This document shows, piece after piece, positions 49,412 to 64,000 of a stretch of DNA of 64,000 nt. Numbering within the stretch: the stretch's first letter is position 1; the number at the start of each line of letters is the position of its first letter. Source of the DNA: Prunella strophiata (Eukaryota > Chordata > Aves > Passeriformes > Prunellidae). Below the pieces are notes generated by a model that saw nothing but the letters and a program-made list of their open reading frames with translations, was not told where the DNA came from and made no database searches. The stretch is from the NCBI GenBank assembly GCA_036583965.1, contig JAZBQD010000013.1, positions 3,636,144 through 3,700,143 of the forward strand, written 5' to 3'. Made by a program: the position numbers and the translations under genes.

Positions 49412-52400
49412 GAAGACAATTAGGATTAAAAAAAGCACTTCACTTTCATGAGGTTAAATGCTCAGTTTCCACATAAAGAAAGATTCTTAGTGACCCAATT
49501 CTGTTACTATTTCATTTTGGTCACACCAGAAATTTATCATGATTATGTTTTGGCTTACAGGGAAATTCAACATATGGCTGTGTGTTAGGAGAGTGTGGTC
49601 ACAACTGAGCAGTGAGTGCTGGAATGAGGAACCCTCAGAACTGGGATTTGGTCTGAGGAGCATCATCACATATGTCTGTTTGCATTTTTATGAATAAATC
49701 AAAAGAGAGATGACAACTATGTATCTAATAGGAAGGCCCTGTGTTTTAAAAACTGTTTTAATGGATTTTACTTCTGTAAATATAAAGAAAATAGAAGCAA
49801 TACATAAAAAATCCCAGTGAACATTAGCACTTTTATAATACAATTATTAGCATATTACTAACACAAACAAAAAAGGCCTTTAATATTTTAGTCAAAATAA
49901 CCTTGTTGAATATTATCTCTGTGCCTACCTTCTAGTGAAAGTCTATGGAAGAAACACCAAACAGCCTTTCAGGTCTTTTGAAGTTTCATTTCCTTTTTGC
50001 TTATCCAGGAGGATGACAGCAGAGTGGTCTTTTTCCAAAAATTCTCAGGAGGAAATTAAAAATACTGCAGAAGGAAAAACAAAGTAATTGTTTTCCTGGT
50101 GATTATTTCTCTTTGCCTTCATATCTTTGATAAGGAATTTACTTCCTTCTTCCATAACTCTTCCTCCCAAATCTGTGTTTTGCAAATATTCCTATCCCCT
50201 GTAGTGTGCATGACTATAATGTCAGGTTGAATACTTTGTGATAGTTTGGGAAAAGAAAGTGGAACAAAATGTGTCAGGAATATAAGGATTATTTAGGTCC
50301 CATCAAGCAGTGGGGAGAGCTACACTTAGCAAGGGTTTATGACAGTATTGGAGTCAGCCAAGTTAAACCCTTTCTTTTGAAATAGGAGGTGGTAACCCCG
50401 GTGTGATCAGGGTTAGGGCTGAAGAAAGAGCTTGGTTTATTACAAGCTCTTTTAAATATTGGTGAGTTAGAGGAAGGGATAGAGCTGATAAAGGCAAATT
50501 CATTTTTTGTTGTCATATAGAATTATAGATTGACATATAGATTAGCTATGGTAAAGGCCTTGCTGAAGAGCATTATTTATTTCTGGCATCCACATCCCCT
50601 GGAAGCCTTGGCTGCAGACCCATCTGCACGTGCAGCATCACAATTTGCAAAGAACAGAGCTGGAAAGATTTGCAAGGTAGGACAAAACCCCAGGTTCTTG
50701 GTCATACTTAGCTCTTAGCACTGCGATAGCACAAGCCCTGTTTCTTGCTTTCTGAGCATATATAAATTCATGAGCACCTTGGACACAGCCATGAGTGCTC
50801 AGTGCTCCACAGATGAAGAGATTTCCAAGTAATGCTGCTGTAAATACAGAAGTTCACAGCCAGATGGTGCTGGGGGGGACTTGGCAGCTCTCTGCCCATT
50901 AAAATATGGTGAGGTTAGTTAGGATGAGGATGTGAGCACCAGGCTCTTGGCAAAAAGCTGGTGTACCTGCCTGCCTGGTCGTTTACTTCTACATGTACAG
51001 GGTATCTTAGACCTCAGGCAAGCCTGAAGGGTGTTACTGTGACAAACAATCCTGGGAACAGTCCCCTTGGAGCACAATGCAGCAGCATGAGGGAGGAGAA
51101 TTTGGGCCAAGGAAACAAAGGGAAACCCCATCTCTTATAATAAAATAATGTCAAACAGATGGTAACCAATTCAGTGCATGGTAAGATGTCAAAACATGTT
51201 GAGCACCATATTGGGACCTGCTTAGGGAAAATCACAGTGCTATTTATTCTGTTGCACTTTTGAACAAGCTATTAATTTAATAGCAGGAATAAGCCCTTGC
51301 TTTGCACAGTTGCAGGTCTGCTGCTGCTCCTTCCAGTTAAGTGAGGTTGTACCCAGGAGCAGCTGTCAAGTTCAAGGAGTGATACATAATTTGGCTGATA
51401 CAAAGGACTGGTGCACTATGATTCCTCTTGATAAAAATATGAAAGGTAGGAAGGAATCATCACTTTCACTCTGAAGACTTCAGATCATCAATTTCAAGAA
51501 AAAGAAAATATGTGTTCTTCTGAGCAGGTATGTATTTCTTTTTTACCTGAGACATCAGAAATGAGTGCTGAGGTGTTAGCACTGAAGCTGCAGTTTTTCT
51601 CTCTCTCCTCTCCTCCCCTCATCTGCCACTTCAGTTATTTTCTTACCATTTGATAACAGTTCTAGTGCAACTGCATTTTTATGCTACTATTTAATTTTGC
51701 TGCTAGACATTCCTGTTTACCTAAGTCTGTTACAGAGCAACAAAGAAGGAAAAAAACACTACTGTCATCTTGTATCACATGGCTGCTTCTAGCAAACTAT
51801 GCATTTAAAGGCCTTCTTAAAGGGAACTAATCTAACCTTGAGTCTTCACCTAAATGATGAGGGAAACTGTATCTGTCTCACAGGCTTTTAAGAGCCAGCT
51901 TCTTTGCTTGCAAACACTCCCAAAAAATCTTTATTTGGAAAAATTAATTATAAATTAATTTACTGTAAATCAGTAAACTGATGCTATTGCTGAACATGTT
52001 GGGCAGCTGAGAGAGGCCCGTGGTCCAGCCAAGCAGCTCACCTGGCTGGTTAAATTTGGGATGTTGTGTGGGACACCAGAGCCAGTGTTCATGTTCTGAA
52101 GAGAAAGGGGAGCACTCATGTACATGAGATGAGACCCTTAAGGAGCCATCTCCTCCCCCAGTGTGGGGATCAGCTGTTCCACAGCACCCTGCAAAGAGGA
52201 AAGGAGAATCAGCCACACCTTGTGATTTGAACACGGTACAGAACTGAGCTGTTCAGACAGAGAACCCAGGTCTTCTGCTGCCCCCATTTTCTAAATGTAA
52301 ACTGATGTGCAGATATGGTGATATCCTCAGTGGAATTAGAAACAGTGTGGATATTTAACAGTAATTCTGGCAGCTAAAACAGAGGGTGCTAATGATATTT

Positions 52401-53481
52401 GCTGAGGAGACTAGGCTGGAGAAAGGGAAAGACAGAGGAGCCTGAAGTTCTCTTAGTTTGGATGGCAGACTTGTTCAAAATCTAGGGTAGAGCACCTTTA
52501 GACATGGCAGGGCTCCAATATCAGGGCAGGATGTGGCACTTTACTAAAATGCACTACCATGGCAATTGCCCAGTTCATGCACAGGAAGCTCTTTACTGCA
52601 TTTCTGTTTCAGAGCTGCTCTCCCTGGGAAATGTGGATGTGGATGAGACACAGCCAGTCACAGTGTCCTGAGTGGAGTCCAAAACCAAATTGGCAGTGCA
52701 GGTCGTGGACAATAAATTAGATTTTAAAAACTCTTTCAGGGCTTTGTAACTTGAAATGAACCCAGCTATGTAAGTTTCAGATGAGAAATATACCACAAAT
52801 ATGTCAGTGCTCCAGGGGTGCCTAGGGGGAGGTGAAAGGAAGCACAAAGCTGTAAAATGATTTGTATGACATCTATGTAATAAATCCATCAGTGCATTAG
52901 TTGATCAGCAAGATGCCAAACCAGTATTAGCATCACTAAAATGAACGTAAGAGAGCAAACTACCTTATTTTATATCACTCACAGTGACATGACTATTTTG
53001 AAGGGCCATGCCACAGAGGTTTCTGTTACCAGATTAAATCTTGCCCTGACACTGTCTAACAAGGGGCTGTGTTTTGCACCCCTGTGATGTCTGCAGGTCA
53101 CAGCAGTGCTCCCTGCCGATGTCCCCCACGGCCATCTCCGCAGGGATCCATCGGATCCCTCTCACAAGGTCATCCTGCATCCCACTGAACGTTCTGATGA
53201 TGCATCACTGACACGGCTGCCGAGCTGGAAGTGCTTCACTTGAAACTTAATCACCCTGTATCTGAATAAAACGGCCGTACAGAAAGGGTCATAAAGGTCA
53301 GGCAAGCATTTTACAGAAGGAAATTTAAAGCTTCTGAACACCTTTCCATTTCCCCTCTGGCTGCCCTACCTGGCAGCAGCTGCTGCCAACTATGACGCCT
53401 AGGGTAGGGTTGAGCCAGCTCCACTCAGGACCATTGGGAATGAGTCATTTTTCCCTTTTAAATTTGGCAAAGGAGAATAAA

Positions 53482-53499
53482 CAAACAAACAAACAAAAA
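53482..53499. repeat. (AAAC)n microsatellite
   Basis: Three to four AAAC units just outside the CIT CpG island. Confidence 0.8.
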
Positions 53500-53734
53500 A
53501 GAAGTGAAATACACAACAAGCGCAAGCAAACCCGTGGGGGTAGAGCAGCACCAGCAGTGTCCGAAGGCGCTTCTGTGCTCCCTCCGGAGCCGGGGAATCC
53601 CCGCGGCGCCGGGGTCCCCTCAGTGCCCCTTCACTGCCCCCTCAGTGCCCCCTCAGGGTCCCCTCAGTGCCCGCTCCCGCCCTCACGGGGCCGCCGCCAC
53701 ACCCGGGCAGGGCTTCCGGCCCCGCCGGCTTGCG

Positions 53735-53797
53735 ATTGGCCCGCGCCGCGGTACCAGAAGTGACGTCAGGAGCCCCACGCCCACCGCGCCGTTCAAA
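53735..53797 (+). promoter_or_regulatory. CCAAT box, CRE and CHR group (G2/M-type promoter)
   Basis: Inverted CCAAT box ATTGG at 53735-53739, perfect palindromic CRE TGACGTCA at 53761-53768, and TTCAAA (inverted CHR, TTTGAA) at 53792-53797, within 63 bp and next to GC-rich sequence. NF-Y, CREB/ATF and CHR/DREAM-MuvB sites in this arrangement characterise late cell-cycle promoters such as CCNA2 and CCNB. That fits the role of citron kinase in cytokinesis. Confidence 0.6.
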
Positions 53798-53880
53798 CGC
53801 TGGCGGCGGTAAAAGCGGGGCGCGCGCGGGGAGCGAGGGGAGCCGGGCGGCTCCGGGGGCTCCGGGAACGGGACGGTCTT

Positions 53881-54175
53881 GGGGCGGCTCTGAGAGGGGA
53901 ACGGGGCTTGGGACGGGGCGGCTCTGAGAGGAGCCCGGGGCGGCTCTGAGAGGAGCCCGGGGCGGCTCTGAGAGGAGCCCGGGGCGGCTCTGAGAGGAGC
54001 CCGGGGCGGCTCTGAGAGGAGCCCGGGGCGGCTCTGAGAGGAACCCGGGGCGGCTCTGAGAGGGACCCGGGGCTTGGGACGGGGCAGCTCTGAGAGAGAC
54101 CCGGGGCTTGGGACGGGGCAGCTCTGAGAGGGACCCGGGGCTTGGGACGGGGCGGCTCTGAGAGGAACCCGGGTC
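53881..54175. repeat. 22/34-bp GC-box minisatellite, 11 copies
   Basis: The core GGCTCTGAGAGG recurs 11 times, at starts spaced 34, then 22 six times, then 34 three times. The 34-bp form is the 22-bp unit plus a 12-bp insert containing TTGGGACGG. Most units carry GGGGCGG, an Sp/KLF GC box; the ninth and tenth have GGGGCAG. The array lies between the cell-cycle motifs and the first coding exon of CIT, in the promoter, 5' UTR or intron 1. Confidence 0.9.
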
Positions 54176-54220
54176 CGCCCGCTGTAAGCTCCGGAGTCTG
54201 GGGGGCTCCGCGCCCTCCCA

Positions 54221-54364
54221 GCGAGGTGGTGGGGTCACCGTCCCTGGAGGTGTTTTAGGAAAGGCTGGCCGAGGCGCTGAGTGCCGCGGGGAAGGTGGCA
54301 CGGTGGGGTTCGCTCACAGGATGGTCTCGGAGGGTCTTCTTCCAAGTAATTGCTTCTGTGCTTC
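54221..54364 (+). mobile_element. CR1 LINE 3' tail in CIT intron 1
   Basis: The plus strand follows the CR1 3' end: GTGGGGTCACCGTCCCTGGA, GGTGTTTTAGGAAAGGCTGG, GAGTGCC, GGTGGGGTTCG, GATGGTCTCGGAGGGTCTTC and a TTCTGTG-type terminus. About 145 bp remain. It keeps several CpG dinucleotides, unusual for an old retroposon. Confidence 0.8.
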
Positions 54365-54526
54365 TCCCCACTTTAATTGCTGGGGCGCTCCAGGCGTGTT
54401 TAAACTTATAAATTTTGTCCCCAAGGAAAAGTAGATGTTACTTAAATTACATTCCCCCATATCCACATTTTTTACTTAGGGTCAGCCAGCCAAGTGCTTC
54501 CTGAATGTCCCTGTTCCATTTTTCAG

Positions 54527-54556
54527 GTGATTGTTTCTATGAGATAAGCTGTAAAG
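54527..54556 (+). other. CIT 5' UTR part of the first coding exon
   Basis: The acceptor TTTTTCAG ends at 54526, and 30 nt of untranslated sequence precede the ATG at 54557. A non-coding first exon upstream is therefore required. Confidence 0.75.

Positions 54557-64000
<9,444 letters not shown>

Larger units (their letters stand above)
35966..53499. other. Intergenic region between BICDL1 and CIT
   Basis: About 17.5 kb without a recognised gene. The content is a possible decayed retroviral pol fragment (36246-36626), a 193-codon open frame with no recognisable domain (37856-38437, minus), an exon-like open segment (40192-40308, plus), homopolymer runs at 47697-47718 and 49380-49408, a CT-rich tract near 39019-39058 and a TTTTG-rich tract near 45810-45885. 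It is otherwise AT-moderate unique-looking DNA where enhancers could lie. Confidence 0.65.
53500..54330. promoter_or_regulatory. CpG island and promoter region of CIT
   Basis: CpG-dense region upstream of the first coding exon of CIT. It holds the CCAAT/CRE/CHR group, a GC-box minisatellite and a CR1 tail. CIT needs a non-coding first exon here, because the first coding exon starts with an acceptor at 54526. Candidate donors are GCG|GTAAAA at 53809 and GCT|GTAAGC at 54184; the sequence alone does not decide between them. Confidence 0.75.

Noticed and set aside
53642..54301. 219-codon minus-strand frame rich in Ser/Arg/Pro repeats
   Set aside because: It is a translation of the 22/34-bp GC-box minisatellite; periodic DNA keeps a frame open without coding.

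Overview
This window reads as avian nuclear DNA, probably from a songbird. The evidence is spliced genes with large introns, low repeat density, two CR1 retroposon 3' ends, and solo LTRs. One of these LTRs has the TGTCCTGG...CCAGTACA termini I associate with passerine ERVL-type elements. The species call is inference; the sequence directly shows two vertebrate genes.

Two protein-coding genes face away from each other. On the minus strand, BICDL1 (BICD family-like cargo adaptor 1, BICDR-1) runs from its start codon at 35415 down to 365. Six coding exons, all phase 0, encode the first 400 residues; the remaining 3' exons lie beyond the left edge. On the plus strand, CIT (citron Rho-interacting kinase) begins with its first coding exon at 54557. 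Eight coding exons up to 61530 encode the N-terminus and the whole kinase domain (370 residues plus a split codon); the rest lies beyond the right edge. Both reading frames are intact across every splice junction. The divergent BICDL1/CIT order matches the neighbourhood known from human chromosome 12q24.

Layout: 1-35095, BICDL1 exons 6 to 1, with a 25-kb intron 2 holding a CR1 copy and a small internal CpG island with an RFX X-box. 34780-35965, BICDL1 CpG-island promoter, with a short GGGGCC repeat in intron 1 and a pair of ZNF143-like motifs upstream. 35966-53500, about 17.5 kb of intergenic DNA with no recognised gene, one possible decayed retroviral pol fragment and one exon-like open segment. 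53500-54365, CIT CpG-island promoter with CCAAT, CRE and CHR motifs, a 22/34-bp GC-box minisatellite and a CR1 tail. 54527-64000, CIT exons and introns, including a complete solo LTR at 61949-62432.

The most unusual structures are in BICDL1 intron 5. Two solo LTRs of one family each have perfect 6-bp target-site duplications. One interrupts a 32-bp tandem repeat and the other sits 9 bp past the splice donor of exon 5. Their differences are strongly biased towards C/T on one strand, as expected from cytidine-deaminase editing. No new enzymatic or defence system was found. The novelty is regulatory and in genome evolution.

Functionally the genes are separate. BICDL1 is a coiled-coil dynein/Rab6 cargo adaptor acting in vesicle transport. 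CIT is an AGC-family kinase of the midbody in cytokinesis, and its promoter motifs fit G2/M-regulated expression.
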